Under the pieces are notes generated by a model, which was not told the DNA's origin, made no database searches, and worked only from the letters and a program-made list of their open reading frames with translations. Position numbers and translations under genes: made by a program. Below, piece after piece: positions 6,001 through 15,091 of a stretch of 64,000 bases of DNA. Every line of letters starts with the position of its first letter. Positions within the stretch are counted from its first letter, which is position 1. Source of the DNA: Levilactobacillus brevis (GTDB lineage Bacteria > Bacillota > Bacilli > Lactobacillales > Lactobacillaceae); the NCBI GenBank assembly GCA_021383565.1, contig CP079699.1:1240001-1304000 (forward strand), read 5' to 3'.

Positions 6001-8250
6001 CTAGCGAATCGGGCAGGCACCGCTGGCACAATCGGATTGATCGACCAGTTCCACGTCCTTTTGATCATGATTGCCGTTCAACTCGGCGAATTTTTCCGCC
6101 ACGTCTCCGGTAATCTGAGCGCGGTGTTGCCGGTAAGTCGCCGCGTCGATGGGTTCCTTGGGCGCCTGCTTGAAGTCCGCGCCACTGTATGGAAGCAGCG
6201 AGGTTGATTTAATCGTGTGACGGTACTGCCGCAGAAGCCGACTGATCTGGTCGCCCTCTTCTGGCTGGAAAGTCACCGTACAACTCACGGCATTGTCGGA
6301 CCAATACGTCTGCAGGAAGGCCTGGGTCGCAAACTGCTCGGCCATCGACACGCTCCCCGCGGACGCAAAGGCTGGATCATCGGCGTGGGCGGCCTTCACG
6401 GGGAATTCCACGCACATCGTATTTTGACTGTAAACGTCGGGCTCCACCTTGTAGCCGCACGCCCGCAGCGCCGGCAGTAAGGGATCACTGTCCTGGAAAC
6501 GAATCCGCTGAATCAGGTAGCGCGCATAATGGAAGTGCATCCCCTCGGAGACACCGGCCAACTTAGCCACGGTGCCGGAGGGCTTGACCGTCGTGTGCTT
6601 GATGGACGGCTGGCATCCCAGCGTCTGGGAATAAGCCTTGTCGGCGGCGACCACGGCGTGATACAGGTCACTAACCCGTTTAACGGCGGCTTGATTGTAC
6701 AGTGGCCGGCTAATCAGCTGACCGTCGGCGGTCTTCTCCGTTGTGAAGCCCGTCACCACACGCTGCTTAAAGGTCTTCAAGATCCAATCCTGAATTCCCG
6801 ACATGGACACGCCAATCCGGCGATTCTTCTGGATGGCCCGGCGTGAGACTTCCCAGTCGTAGTGGCTAAACGTCACGCGCTTCGTGTACCGTGCGCCCAG
6901 ACCAAAGGCGTCCTCGAGCGCCCAGCCCTGATCCTCGGCCACGCTGGGGAAGACTTCGAAAAGGTTGCAGGGTTCACCGTTACTCAGTGAGATTTCACCA
7001 CAAGGATTGGTCCCCTCCACGGCGCCGTCGATGCCCTCTTGACGGCCATCGGCTATCCGGCCGTAATTCCGAGATAGGTCGAGATTGACCATTCCCGGCT
7101 CCCCATTTTGCTGGATAGCCTCAGCCATGGGCTGGTAATCGTCGAATTGCTGGTCAACGGCCACACTATTGTTGGAGGCCCAGCGATGATGATATAACTT
7201 TTCTTTGTCCTGCTTCATGGTCATGAAGTCATGATCCTCGGCACCACCCAGGGCAAGCTCGGCCGAACGTCGGACGTTGCCGGCCACTACGGTCTTGCCG
7301 ATCAGGTTACCCAGATCCGTGCAATCCACGGCGGTCAGGTGGCGGCCTACCGCGGCATTTAAAATGTTGTTGCTATCAAAGAGCATCTCGACTAACGGCA
7401 TGGGCCCGGAAGCCGTCCCCCCGAAACCATGAATAGGCGCATCCTTAGGCCGAATGTCACTGATATCCAACACGACCTGGGTCTGCCGGTCGGGATTGGT
7501 CCCGGCAAAATGCGCATCGATGAGGTTGGCGTTGGCCAGTACCCAGCCTTCGCGGGTATCCGGCAACCGATAGTAGCGGGTCCCCGCCAACGAGTGGTCC
7601 CGCAACCATGCGGACCGGTCCACGGCACCTAACGCTACCGAGGCCTCGTAGGAGGTGCTGGCGGCATCGATCAGAATGGTCAGGTCGATGGCCTGGTCGA
7701 CGCGCGGCATCTGCCGAACGTTGTTGGGGGTCACGGAGAAGCCGACCCCGCCACCCTTCATCAACTGGTCAAACATGAAGGAAAATGGCATTGACACCGC
7801 TACTTGATTGGGCGTCAAGTAACTGGGAATAATGTGGCTATCCCCGTAAACTTGCGGCCGAACGGCAATGAACCAGCAGTTATTGAGTGCGTCGCCATTT
7901 CTCTGTTGGTAGTCGGTCCCGGAAATCCATAGGTTGCGGCCAGAGGGCGTCGCGGCCAAGCCATAGATTAGCTTGAAGAGCCGCTGGGCCTCATGGGTTA
8001 GATCTGCCACCACTTGGGCGTCGGCACGATCATCGTGAAGCCGCGGGTCGAGGTTAATGTTGCCCTCCACCACGCGTTTCACCGTTTCGGGCCATTCCTC
8101 GGTCCGCTGTTGCTCGGGGAGCCACCGCGCGTAGGTCCGCTTGTAGGTCACCCACCCCAGTTCACCCCAGTGTGGCGTCACCGTTTGGACCACGTTTTCT
8201 ATGAAATCAGCCGTCAACGTGATCGTTGCGGCCGTTGCTGTCTTCATCAT
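6001..8250 (-). CDS. nrdJ: Adenosylcobalamin-dependent ribonucleoside-triphosphate reductase (class II)
   Basis: 749 residues, close to the 739 of the Lactobacillus leichmannii enzyme. It reduces ribonucleoside triphosphates to deoxynucleotides using a cobalamin-generated thiyl radical. Numbering from ATG 8250, NPCGEISLSNGEPCNLF gives the radical Cys417, Glu419 and active-site Cys428. NNCWF gives the partner Cys125. The C-terminal CASGACPIR gives the re-reducing cysteines 741 and 746. The start ATG 8250 was chosen because AGGAG (8263-8259) is 8 bases away; an extended frame to 8313 would run through the promoter and NrdR boxes. It is the first gene of the nrdJ-pduO unit. As a monomeric enzyme it needs no partner subunit. 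Confidence 0.97.
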   Translation of the reverse strand: MMKTATAATITLTADFIENVVQTVTPHWGELGWVTYKRTYARWLPEQQRTEEWPETVKRVVEGNINLDPRLHDDRADAQVVADLTHEAQRLFKLIYGLAATPSGRNLWISGTDYQQRNGDALNNCWFIAVRPQVYGDSHIIPSYLTPNQVAVSMPFSFMFDQLMKGGGVGFSVTPNNVRQMPRVDQAIDLTILIDAASTSYEASVALGAVDRSAWLRDHSLAGTRYYRLPDTREGWVLANANLIDAHFAGTNPDRQTQVVLDISDIRPKDAPIHGFGGTASGPMPLVEMLFDSNNILNAAVGRHLTAVDCTDLGNLIGKTVVAGNVRRSAELALGGAEDHDFMTMKQDKEKLYHHRWASNNSVAVDQQFDDYQPMAEAIQQNGEPGMVNLDLSRNYGRIADGRQEGIDGAVEGTNPCGEISLSNGEPCNLFEVFPSVAEDQGWALEDAFGLGARYTKRVTFSHYDWEVSRRAIQKNRRIGVSMSGIQDWILKTFKQRVVTGFTTEKTADGQLISRPLYNQAAVKRVSDLYHAVVAADKAYSQTLGCQPSIKHTTVKPSGTVAKLAGVSEGMHFHYARYLIQRIRFQDSDPLLPALRACGYKVEPDVYSQNTMCVEFPVKAAHADDPAFASAGSVSMAEQFATQAFLQTYWSDNAVSCTVTFQPEEGDQISRLLRQYRHTIKSTSLLPYSGADFKQAPKEPIDAATYRQHRAQITGDVAEKFAELNGNHDQKDVELVDQSDCASGACPIR

Positions 8251-8275
8251 TGTCATCGCTCCTGTCATCAAGAAT

Positions 8276-8323
8276 GCACTATATATAGTATCAGAGGCCA
8301 GAATAAAATACAATATATAGAAA
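8276..8323 (-). promoter_or_regulatory. nrdJ promoter with two NrdR boxes
   Basis: On the minus strand, -35 TTGTAT (8313-8308) and -10 TACTAT (8290-8285) are separated by 17 bases. Two NrdR-box-like palindromes cover these elements: core CTATATATAG at 8279-8288 and CAATATATAG at 8311-8320 (plus-strand reading). Their centres are 32 bp apart, the three-turn spacing known for NrdR sites. Repression by NrdR when nucleotide pools are high is inferred; the nrdR gene is not in this window. Confidence 0.85.
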
Positions 8324-8614
8324 ATTGGGATTGTCCCTAGACATTTTACCGCCAGCCGCTATGTAACATAATTAACGGGTGCGACTCAAGCTTTTTCTCC
8401 GAGCGACTAATTGTAAGTGGACAACAACGGCTAAATCCATTTAACTGGCGAGCTCACGCTATTGGAATCATCAAGCCACCGCGGGGGTAAATGACCGGTC
8501 ACTGACATCGTTTAATTGGTCATAAATTTACTGGTCGTGAGTAAAACTTGATTTATTTGGTGTCACCAGCTGTGTCTGTCATTCCCTACCCCTAGATGTT
8601 GGGGTAACAACACG
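8324..8614. other. Intergenic stretch between nrdJ promoter and lectin terminator
   Basis: No convincing ORF, RNA or repeat is seen. A 10-bp palindrome TGACCGGTCA lies near 8491-8500, and a short ACCCC/TGGGGT inverted repeat near 8588-8606. Neither can be assigned a role. Confidence 0.5.
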
Positions 8615-8640
8615 AAAAAAGCCGGGAACTGACTCCCGGC
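8615..8640 (-). terminator. Rho-independent terminator of the lectin gene
   Basis: GCCGGGA (8621-8627) pairs with TCCCGGC (8634-8640) around a 6-base loop. Read on the minus strand it is followed by six T (8620-8615). It sits about 85 bases after the lectin stop. Confidence 0.88.
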
Positions 8641-8726
8641 TTCTCACAACTACTGTTTAAAAATCCCCCAGATTGACCCACGAGCGGTCAACCACATACT
8701 CAATGGCCAAAACAAAATGTTGCAGA

Positions 8727-10928
8727 TTAACCGACGGAATTGATCAGCGCCCAAGTGATCTGACTGCTGTAAGTGGCCGTCGACTGATGCGCATCGCCAT
8801 CTAGGTCCAGTAGTAGGCCCTGATTGGCGGCCCAGTCGCCCGTCACGTCGGTCGTGGTGCTGGCCCCATCGGTGTGCGTCATGACGGGAACGGCGGTAGC
8901 GCCCAGCGTAGTCTGTGCCGTACCGTTGACGTAGACCAACCGTCCCGCCAGTTGGTCGCCATCCGCGGCTGTCAACGGCGTAGCGGCGGCCGTCAGTTGC
9001 CAGTTGTTCCCACTGGCGCGCGTGTCCTGAATCACAATATTTAAATCACTCGAACTATCGCGTGCGACCAAATGGGACGTCCCGGTCAGTTGGGCCTGAT
9101 ACTGCGCCGTTCCACTCACCGATTGAAATTTCAGCTCGCCAACCGTGATGATGACCTCACCGATGTTGGACAATGCCCCCGTGGTCTTATCCTCGGCAGT
9201 GAGATCCAGAACGTTCGCGCCCGGTTGAAGCTTATCGGCGGGCACGGAAACGGAGAACTTCCCCGCCGCATCACTCGAAGAAAGTGCCGTGTCGTCCAGC
9301 TTCGCATCATTCAAGGTCCCGTGAATCGTCAGATTACTGTTGGTCACGGCGCTAGCGGAATCCGTCACCGTCCCGGTCACCGGCACGGCGGTGGTGCCAT
9401 CGGCCGAGATGGCCGTCTGATCCGTGGCTAGATGTAGGGTCGACGGCGTGATGGTAAAGCTCGGCGACGTCGCCTGAACGATGGCGTTGCTCCCTTTGAA
9501 TTCACTCACGGTGGCCGGAACCGCGGTACTACTGGTCACACTGGCCGCCGTCCCAGTTAAGGAAATCTTGGCGGTCGAATTGGCCTTGCTCAGGTCCTTT
9601 AAACCGACCCCGTTCCCCTGATTGATGGCGGCAAGGTCGGCGGCTCCCAGCGTGGTCGTGTCTCCATTGGCATAGCTGACGGTCCCCTTGGTGATCGTCA
9701 GGTGATCTGGTAGCTTAAGCTCGGCTTGAATGCCTTGCCAGTCCGCCGTCCCACTGTTGTAGCTCGCGTTATAGGTCAACGCGACCGGCGAGTTGGCCTT
9801 GATGGTTCCGCCATCGCTGACGGACTTGCCGTTGGCCGTCAGGTCCGCGGTAGCCGTGGCATTTACCAGATTAGGAATCTGTTCGAAGGCAACCATGTTG
9901 GCCTCACTATAGATCCCAGTGGCCCCGGTGAAGCCCCACGTAGCCTTGCCGGTATTATCGGGATCGATAATGCTGGGGTCAACATCCATACTGCTGGTCT
10001 GCCCGGGCTGACTGGCCCCAGTGGTCGGATTCTTATCGTTGAAGGTGTAGGTCATCTTCGCAGAAGCCGACCCAGACTTAGGCGTATAGCTCAAAGTTAA
10101 GTGGTGCCAGGCGCCGTCGGAGAGAAACTTGAAGTTGCTGCCTTGGATGACGCCCTTGTGGACCATCTGTATGTAAGTCCCCGTAGTCCCACCAACGTTA
10201 TGCCCAAAGATATCTATTCCGCCTTCAGTCTTCGTCACGGGCGTATACGTCGACGCCTGTCCTGGATAATTAGCTGCAAGGTGTGGTGCGGTCAGCTTTC
10301 CACCCGTAGTGTCCGCATCAAATGACGCTGCACTCTTGGCGTTGGCCAGTTCGGTTGCCTGATTCAAATACGAATCGAACTCCAGCGCCCAACTATTCTG
10401 AATCGCCGTCCCGGCAACAGCCGAGGTATCGGTCGTTCCCAAGTTAGCGACGCCCCAGACGCCTAGCGTTTCTCCATACGGTGAATTTGTCCCAAAGTTA
10501 GGGGTGGCCGCCATCGGATTATTGGCGTTTTGCAGGACCAGCGCCATGCCGTCGCCGGGAACTACTTGAGGTGCATAACTCGAGTCATATCCTTTCGAGC
10601 CAAAGTTAAGCCACATGGAAGCGACCTGTTTTTCATTCAAATTAAACTTAAAGTCCGGTAGCGACCAGATGGAACCCACTTGACTCCCACCAGTCGTCAG
10701 CTCAACCACCTGGGTGTTCGGAGAATCCGCGTTTTGCCCCGCGACAACATTGGCTTTATTGTTATTAGAGCTTCCAGCCTGAAAATATTTATCTAGCGGC
10801 AATCCCTGCGGAACTGTCTTCAACCCCGTCGTTAAGTCCAACTGATCACTCGCATAACCTGTCTGAGTTCCGCTCAGCCCTAACAACAATGCCGCTACCC
10901 CAACGGCTAACCATCCTATTCGTTTCAT
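8727..10928 (-). CDS. Secreted L-type lectin-domain protein with C-terminal WxL domain
   Basis: 733 residues from ATG 10928 (MKRIGWLAVGVAALLLGLSG), 7 bases after GAGGG; an ATG 6 bases earlier is too close to the SD. A signal peptide ends near GYASDQ. Residues about 28-355 form a bacterial legume-lectin-like domain, with motifs VASMWLNFG, DGMALVLQNANN, WALEFDSYLN, DGAWHHLTLSY and MVAFEQIPNLVN. Ig-like beta domains follow (about 360-600). The end carries WxL signatures NNWQLTA and SQITWALINSV, a non-covalent peptidoglycan-binding domain. The predicted role is surface carbohydrate binding or adhesion. It stands alone between its own promoter and terminator; WxL operon partners (DUF916, other WxL genes) are absent here. 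Confidence 0.85.
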   Translation of the reverse strand: MKRIGWLAVGVAALLLGLSGTQTGYASDQLDLTTGLKTVPQGLPLDKYFQAGSSNNNKANVVAGQNADSPNTQVVELTTGGSQVGSIWSLPDFKFNLNEKQVASMWLNFGSKGYDSSYAPQVVPGDGMALVLQNANNPMAATPNFGTNSPYGETLGVWGVANLGTTDTSAVAGTAIQNSWALEFDSYLNQATELANAKSAASFDADTTGGKLTAPHLAANYPGQASTYTPVTKTEGGIDIFGHNVGGTTGTYIQMVHKGVIQGSNFKFLSDGAWHHLTLSYTPKSGSASAKMTYTFNDKNPTTGASQPGQTSSMDVDPSIIDPDNTGKATWGFTGATGIYSEANMVAFEQIPNLVNATATADLTANGKSVSDGGTIKANSPVALTYNASYNSGTADWQGIQAELKLPDHLTITKGTVSYANGDTTTLGAADLAAINQGNGVGLKDLSKANSTAKISLTGTAASVTSSTAVPATVSEFKGSNAIVQATSPSFTITPSTLHLATDQTAISADGTTAVPVTGTVTDSASAVTNSNLTIHGTLNDAKLDDTALSSSDAAGKFSVSVPADKLQPGANVLDLTAEDKTTGALSNIGEVIITVGELKFQSVSGTAQYQAQLTGTSHLVARDSSSDLNIVIQDTRASGNNWQLTAAATPLTAADGDQLAGRLVYVNGTAQTTLGATAVPVMTHTDGASTTTDVTGDWAANQGLLLDLDGDAHQSTATYSSQITWALINSVG

Positions 10929-10992
10929 CCGCATTCCCTCAATTCACATGGTTCATTTCGTGTCGCCCGTCAAACAACCAGGTGCAGGTAAT

Positions 10993-11059
10993 ATTATACT
11001 ACTAAACTGTTATCAATAAAACAGTTTATGGGAGATAACGTTTACAAATCATATTTGTA
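10993..11059 (-). promoter_or_regulatory. Lectin promoter region with two inverted repeats
   Basis: On the minus strand a TATAAT (10998-10993) lies about 70 bases before the lectin start. Just upstream is the inverted repeat AAACTGTT/AACAGTTT (11004-11011 and 11020-11027), overlapping the -35 position, where no good consensus -35 is seen. A second perfect repeat, TACAAAT-3-ATTTGTA (11043-11059), lies further up. This suggests a regulated, possibly activator-dependent, promoter. The regulators are unknown. Confidence 0.5.
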
Positions 11060-11205
11060 TTAGTAAATTACCTTTATTTCGGTGATCGGTATAATTTCAT
11101 GTGCAAATAATTATCCATCTAGAGGAAACTGTGAGTCTTATAATCCGGATAAAAAAACGACCATCCCGATGGACAGCCGCGTTTAGAAGACGATTTAAAA
11201 TGAGA

Positions 11206-12573
11206 TTACTTCTTCACCAGCACCGTGACGCTTTCCACGTGTGGCGTCTGTGGGAATTGGTCAACGGGTTGGATTGGACCGTCGATGGCGTAGCCGAGTT
11301 CTTGGAACCGGGCGACATCGCGGACCAGCGTTGCTGGGTTACAACTGACGTAGACAACCTTCTTCGGGCCCATCTTCGCCGTGGAATCAATCAGGCTTTC
11401 GGCCAGACCCTTACGTGGTGGGTCAACCACTACGACGTCGGGCTTGATACCGGCCTCTTGCCACTTAGCCATCTGATCTTCGGCCTTGTCGACTTCAAAG
11501 GTCACGTTGGTCAAATGGTTCTTTTGGGCGTTCACCTTGGCGTCTTCGATGGCTTCAGGAACAATATCGACCCCGTAGACCTGCTTGGCATGCTTAGCCA
11601 AGGCCAGTGAAATCGTCCCGATCCCACAGTAAGCATCGATGACGGTCTCCGCGCCAGTCAAGCCGGCCTTGTCGATGGCCATTTGGTAAAGCTTTTCGGT
11701 CTGTTGCGGGTTGACTTGGTAGAAGGACCGCGCCGAAATGGCGAAGGTCAAGCCTAACAGACTGTCTTCAATCGTCGGCTTGCCGTACAGCGTCCGCGTC
11801 ACGTTGCCCATGATAACGTTGGTCTTCTTGGCATTAACGTTTAACACGATGCTCGTGACTTCCGGCAAGGCTTCGTGAATCTGTTCAACCAATTGGGCCT
11901 GACTCGGCAACTTTTGGGTCCGACTGATCAGGACAATCATCATCTCATGACTGTAGTAACCACGCCGCACCATGATGTTGCGGATGACGCCCTTGTCGTT
12001 GATTTCGTTGTAGGCCGGAATCTCAAACTGACGGAGTAAGTCCCGAACCTTTACGATGGCGGCATCGATGGCGGGATCTTGAATGTAGAAGTCGGTTAAG
12101 GGGATGAGCTCGTGGCTGTGCTGGCGGTAGAAGCCGGTTTCCAACTGGCCCTTAACCATCCGAACGGGCACTTGCGCTTTGTTCCGGTACTGGGTAGGAT
12201 TTTCCATCCCCAGTGTTGGGGCAACTTCGACATCTTGATGGTCCTTACTGAAGAGTTCGGCAATCTGGTGTTGCTTGAACTTCAGTTGGGCCGGGTAAGC
12301 CAAGTGTTGGAGCGGTGCGATCCCCGTTTGCCGGTACGTCTTGTCCACGTCTTCGACCCGATCCGGTGAGGTTGTTTTCCACGTGATCGCCCGGGCAAAA
12401 CCGTAATGACTCTGAACCTTGGTGACCTGAATCGTCAACTTTTCACCGGGTAAGGCGTTTTCGATAAATAATGGGAAGTCGTCGACCTTGGCCACGCCCA
12501 TTCCCTGATAAGTCAGGTCGGCAATGGTGACGTCGAGTCGTTCGTTTTTAGTGACTGGTGCTTTAGTTTTCAT
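11206..12573 (-). CDS. rlmD: 23S rRNA (uracil-C5)-methyltransferase, RlmCD/RumA family
   Basis: 455 residues starting at ATG 12573 after AAGGAGAACAC. It methylates uracils of 23S rRNA with S-adenosylmethionine; in Firmicutes one enzyme (RlmCD) often does both positions. An N-terminal TRAM RNA-binding domain is visible (DVTIADLTYQGMGVAKVDDF). The methyltransferase core has VIDAYCGIGTISLALAKHA for SAM binding, VVVDPPRKGL, and the catalytic cysteine in VYVSCNPATLVRDVARF. Length is normal. The gene follows dagK across a hairpin and closes the gatCAB-dagK-rlmD run. Confidence 0.93.
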   Translation of the reverse strand: MKTKAPVTKNERLDVTIADLTYQGMGVAKVDDFPLFIENALPGEKLTIQVTKVQSHYGFARAITWKTTSPDRVEDVDKTYRQTGIAPLQHLAYPAQLKFKQHQIAELFSKDHQDVEVAPTLGMENPTQYRNKAQVPVRMVKGQLETGFYRQHSHELIPLTDFYIQDPAIDAAIVKVRDLLRQFEIPAYNEINDKGVIRNIMVRRGYYSHEMMIVLISRTQKLPSQAQLVEQIHEALPEVTSIVLNVNAKKTNVIMGNVTRTLYGKPTIEDSLLGLTFAISARSFYQVNPQQTEKLYQMAIDKAGLTGAETVIDAYCGIGTISLALAKHAKQVYGVDIVPEAIEDAKVNAQKNHLTNVTFEVDKAEDQMAKWQEAGIKPDVVVVDPPRKGLAESLIDSTAKMGPKKVVYVSCNPATLVRDVARFQELGYAIDGPIQPVDQFPQTPHVESVTVLVKK

Positions 12574-12591
12574 GTGTTCTCCTTAATGAGA

Positions 12592-12629
12592 AAGGGATTT
12601 TGCCCCTAAAAAATCGCGCAAAATCCCTT
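12592..12629 (-). terminator. Hairpin between dagK and rlmD
   Basis: A 12-bp perfect stem (12592-12603 with 12618-12629) has a 14-base loop. On the minus strand only a weak T-rich tail follows, and the rlmD SD starts almost at once. Partial terminator or attenuator is the best reading. Confidence 0.55.
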
Positions 12630-12636
12630 CAGTATC

Positions 12637-13650
12637 TTAGTCTTCCGTTGGCTGTTGGTCGTCGGGCAGGCTCTCCACCTGCTTGACGAACCGTTGCTCT
12701 GCTTCCAGAATCTCCGGCGATTCACTAGTAACCGCCGAATCCGGAATGGCGTCGAGGTTGGCATACATTTCAATATGCTGACCCAGATTACGGAACTTCA
12801 TGGGGGCATCCCCACCGTATTCGCCATCCAGGTTAATCATCATCCGCTCCTCGACCGGCTTGGCAATCACCTTGCTGGTCTTCTTGTAGATGATATGGGG
12901 GTCGTTGATGTGCTTACCCCCGTTTAAGACCAGCCCCATCAGCCGGAGAATCTCCGGCATGCTGGCCGTCTTCACGATGATCATGGTAAATTTCCCGTCA
13001 TCCAGGGCGGCGTCGGGCACAATCTGCTCGAAGCCCCCGATGGAATTGGTCAACGCCAAGAGGAACATGGACGCCTTCCCGCGGAAATGACCGCCATCAT
13101 AGGTCAAGTCCATGTCGATCGGTTTGATGCGTGGTAACAGCTCGGCCCCCTTCAACAGGTAGGCCAAGTAGCCGAAGATGGACTTCAGGTTGGACGGCAC
13201 GTCATAGGTGAGTTCCGTCAACAACCCGCCACCGGCGATGTTAATGAAATACGAATCGCCAGCTTTACCAATATCCATCTTAATGGTTTGGTCCTTCAAG
13301 ACCACCTTCGCTGCCGCCAACGGATCTTCGCGCGGGATGTGTAACGCCCGGGCATAATCATTCGTGGTACCGGCAGGAATAATGGCCATTTTAGGACGAT
13401 GTGGTAATCCAGCAATCCCGTTTACAACTTGATTGATCGTCCCATCGCCCCCGGCAGCCACGATCAGCTCGAAGCCAGCCTTGGCTACCCGAGTCGCTTC
13501 GTTTTGAGCCGAATTAGGGTCGGCTGTGGTCGCAAAGGCACTCGTCTCGTACCCCGCTTGTTCAAACACCGCTAGAATGTCAATCAGGTCTTTCTTCAGG
13601 GCTTCACGACCTGAAGTTGGATTATAAATGACCCGTGCCCGTTTACGCAT
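12637..13650 (-). CDS. dagK: Diacylglycerol kinase (DagK/DgkB family lipid kinase)
   Basis: 337 residues from ATG 13650 behind GGAGGCACATC. It phosphorylates diacylglycerol to phosphatidic acid, recycling the diacylglycerol released by lipoteichoic acid synthesis at the inner membrane face. The DAGK catalytic domain shows RVIYNPTSGREALKKDL, the glycine-rich nucleotide loop AAGGDGTINQVVNGI, and MAIIPAGTTNDYARAL. The second domain has ALDDGKFTMIIVKTASMPE and MINLDGE. It follows gatB by about 20 bases, the common order in lactobacilli. Confidence 0.93.
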   Translation of the reverse strand: MRKRARVIYNPTSGREALKKDLIDILAVFEQAGYETSAFATTADPNSAQNEATRVAKAGFELIVAAGGDGTINQVVNGIAGLPHRPKMAIIPAGTTNDYARALHIPREDPLAAAKVVLKDQTIKMDIGKAGDSYFINIAGGGLLTELTYDVPSNLKSIFGYLAYLLKGAELLPRIKPIDMDLTYDGGHFRGKASMFLLALTNSIGGFEQIVPDAALDDGKFTMIIVKTASMPEILRLMGLVLNGGKHINDPHIIYKKTSKVIAKPVEERMMINLDGEYGGDAPMKFRNLGQHIEMYANLDAIPDSAVTSESPEILEAEQRFVKQVESLPDDQQPTED

Positions 13651-13669
13651 GATGTGCCTCCATTGCTCT

Positions 13670-15091
13670 CTATTGCTGTAATGCCGTCATTAACAACTTG
13701 TTAACGACTTGTGGGTTTGCTTGCCCGTGCGTTTGCTTCATAATCTGCCCCACCAGGAACCCAACAGCCCGTTTCTTCCCGTTGTTAAAGTCCTCAATGG
13801 ATTGTGGGTTGGCCTGCAAGACATCGTCAATGATGGGTTGCAATTTGGCAGGATCGGACAGTTGAACCAAGCCGTTCTTCTCGACAAAGGCCTTGGGTTC
13901 CTCACCCTTGGTAATCGCCTTGAAGACCTTCTTAGCCATCTTGCTGGAGATCGTGCCATCGGAAATCAAGTTGATCATCCCGGCTAAGTTAGCGGGAGTC
14001 AGCTTCGTGGCTTGTAAATCAACGTGGTTATCGTTCAGGTAGGCGTTCACGTCCCCTTGCAGGTAGTTGGCCGCCATCTTCGGATCAGCCTTTAAGGCCA
14101 CCGTAGCGTCGAAGAAGTCAGACATTTCCTTAGTCTGCGTGATGACCATGGCGTCATAATCCGTCAACCCAAGTTCATTGACATAACGTTCACGCCGCTT
14201 GGTTGGCATCTCTGGCATGGCATCGCCCAGTTCCTTGATCCAGTCATCGCTGATGTTCAAGGCAGGCAGGTCTGGTTCTGGGAAGTACCGGTAGTCATCG
14301 GCCCCGGCCTTGACCCGCATCAGGATCGTTTCGCCGGTCTTTTCGTCGAACCGCCGCGTTTCCTGTTGGACGGATCCGCCGGACATCAAGACCTGTTGTT
14401 GCCGCTTTTCTTCGTACTCCAACCCGCGTTGCACGTAGTTAAAGGAGTTCAAGTTCTTCAGCTCGGTCTTGGTCCCAAACTTCGCTTGGCCTACGGGACG
14501 CACGGAAATGTTGACGTCGACCCGCATGGACCCTTCTTCCATCTTCACGTCGGAAATCCCAGTGAATTGAATCCGTTGCCGCAGGGCTTCCAGGTAAGCA
14601 TAGGCTTCGGCTGGAGAGGCAATGTCTGGCTTGGACACAATTTCAATCAGCGGGGTCCCCTGCCGGTTCAAATCGACGTAGGAGTAGTCGCGTTCGTGGG
14701 TGTTCTTCCCGGCATCTTCTTCGATGTGCATCTCGGAGATCCCGATCTTCTTCTTCACGCCATCGACATCGATTTCAACCCAGCCGTCATGGCCGATTGG
14801 CTTGTCGGATTGCGTAATCTGGTAGGCCTTCGGGTTATCGGGATAGAAGTAGTTCTTCCGGTCGAAATGCGTGTGTTGTTCAACCGTGGCGTGTAAGGCC
14901 AAGGCCGCGATGATACCGTCCGCCACAACACCCTTGTTGGTCGTTGGCAGGACCCCAGGGTACCCCCAATCGATCACATTGGTGTTGGCGTTAGGATCGG
15001 CCCCGTAAGCCACGGGGGATGGGCTAAAGATCTTTGAATTGGTCTTTAACTCGATGTGGACTTCTAGTCCAATAGTCGTTTCAAAGTTCAT
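13670..15091 (-). CDS. gatB: Asp-tRNA(Asn)/Glu-tRNA(Gln) amidotransferase subunit B
   Basis: 473 residues. Together with GatA and GatC it converts Glu-tRNA(Gln) (and Asp-tRNA(Asn)) to the amidated form. The family opening is plain: [23 protein letters not shown], then [18 protein letters not shown] and [13 protein letters not shown], with RYFPEPDLP in the tRNA-handling core. The C-terminal YqeY-like tail ([21 protein letters not shown]) is complete. Its ATG overlaps the gatA stop by one base, so translation is probably coupled. Confidence 0.97.
   Translation of the reverse strand: MNFETTIGLEVHIELKTNSKIFSPSPVAYGADPNANTNVIDWGYPGVLPTTNKGVVADGIIAALALHATVEQHTHFDRKNYFYPDNPKAYQITQSDKPIGHDGWVEIDVDGVKKKIGISEMHIEEDAGKNTHERDYSYVDLNRQGTPLIEIVSKPDIASPAEAYAYLEALRQRIQFTGISDVKMEEGSMRVDVNISVRPVGQAKFGTKTELKNLNSFNYVQRGLEYEEKRQQQVLMSGGSVQQETRRFDEKTGETILMRVKAGADDYRYFPEPDLPALNISDDWIKELGDAMPEMPTKRRERYVNELGLTDYDAMVITQTKEMSDFFDATVALKADPKMAANYLQGDVNAYLNDNHVDLQATKLTPANLAGMINLISDGTISSKMAKKVFKAITKGEEPKAFVEKNGLVQLSDPAKLQPIIDDVLQANPQSIEDFNNGKKRAVGFLVGQIMKQTHGQANPQVVNKLLMTALQQ

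Noticed and set aside
8251..8313. N-terminal extension of nrdJ to 8313
   Set aside because: It would translate through the -10 and NrdR boxes; the SD supports ATG 8250.
8341..8600. Cobalamin riboswitch upstream of nrdJ
   Set aside because: Fragments such as GGGAATGACAGACACAGCTG and a CCCCCGC run occur on the minus strand, but the spacing is wrong, there is no B12 box, and the nrdJ promoter lies downstream of them.
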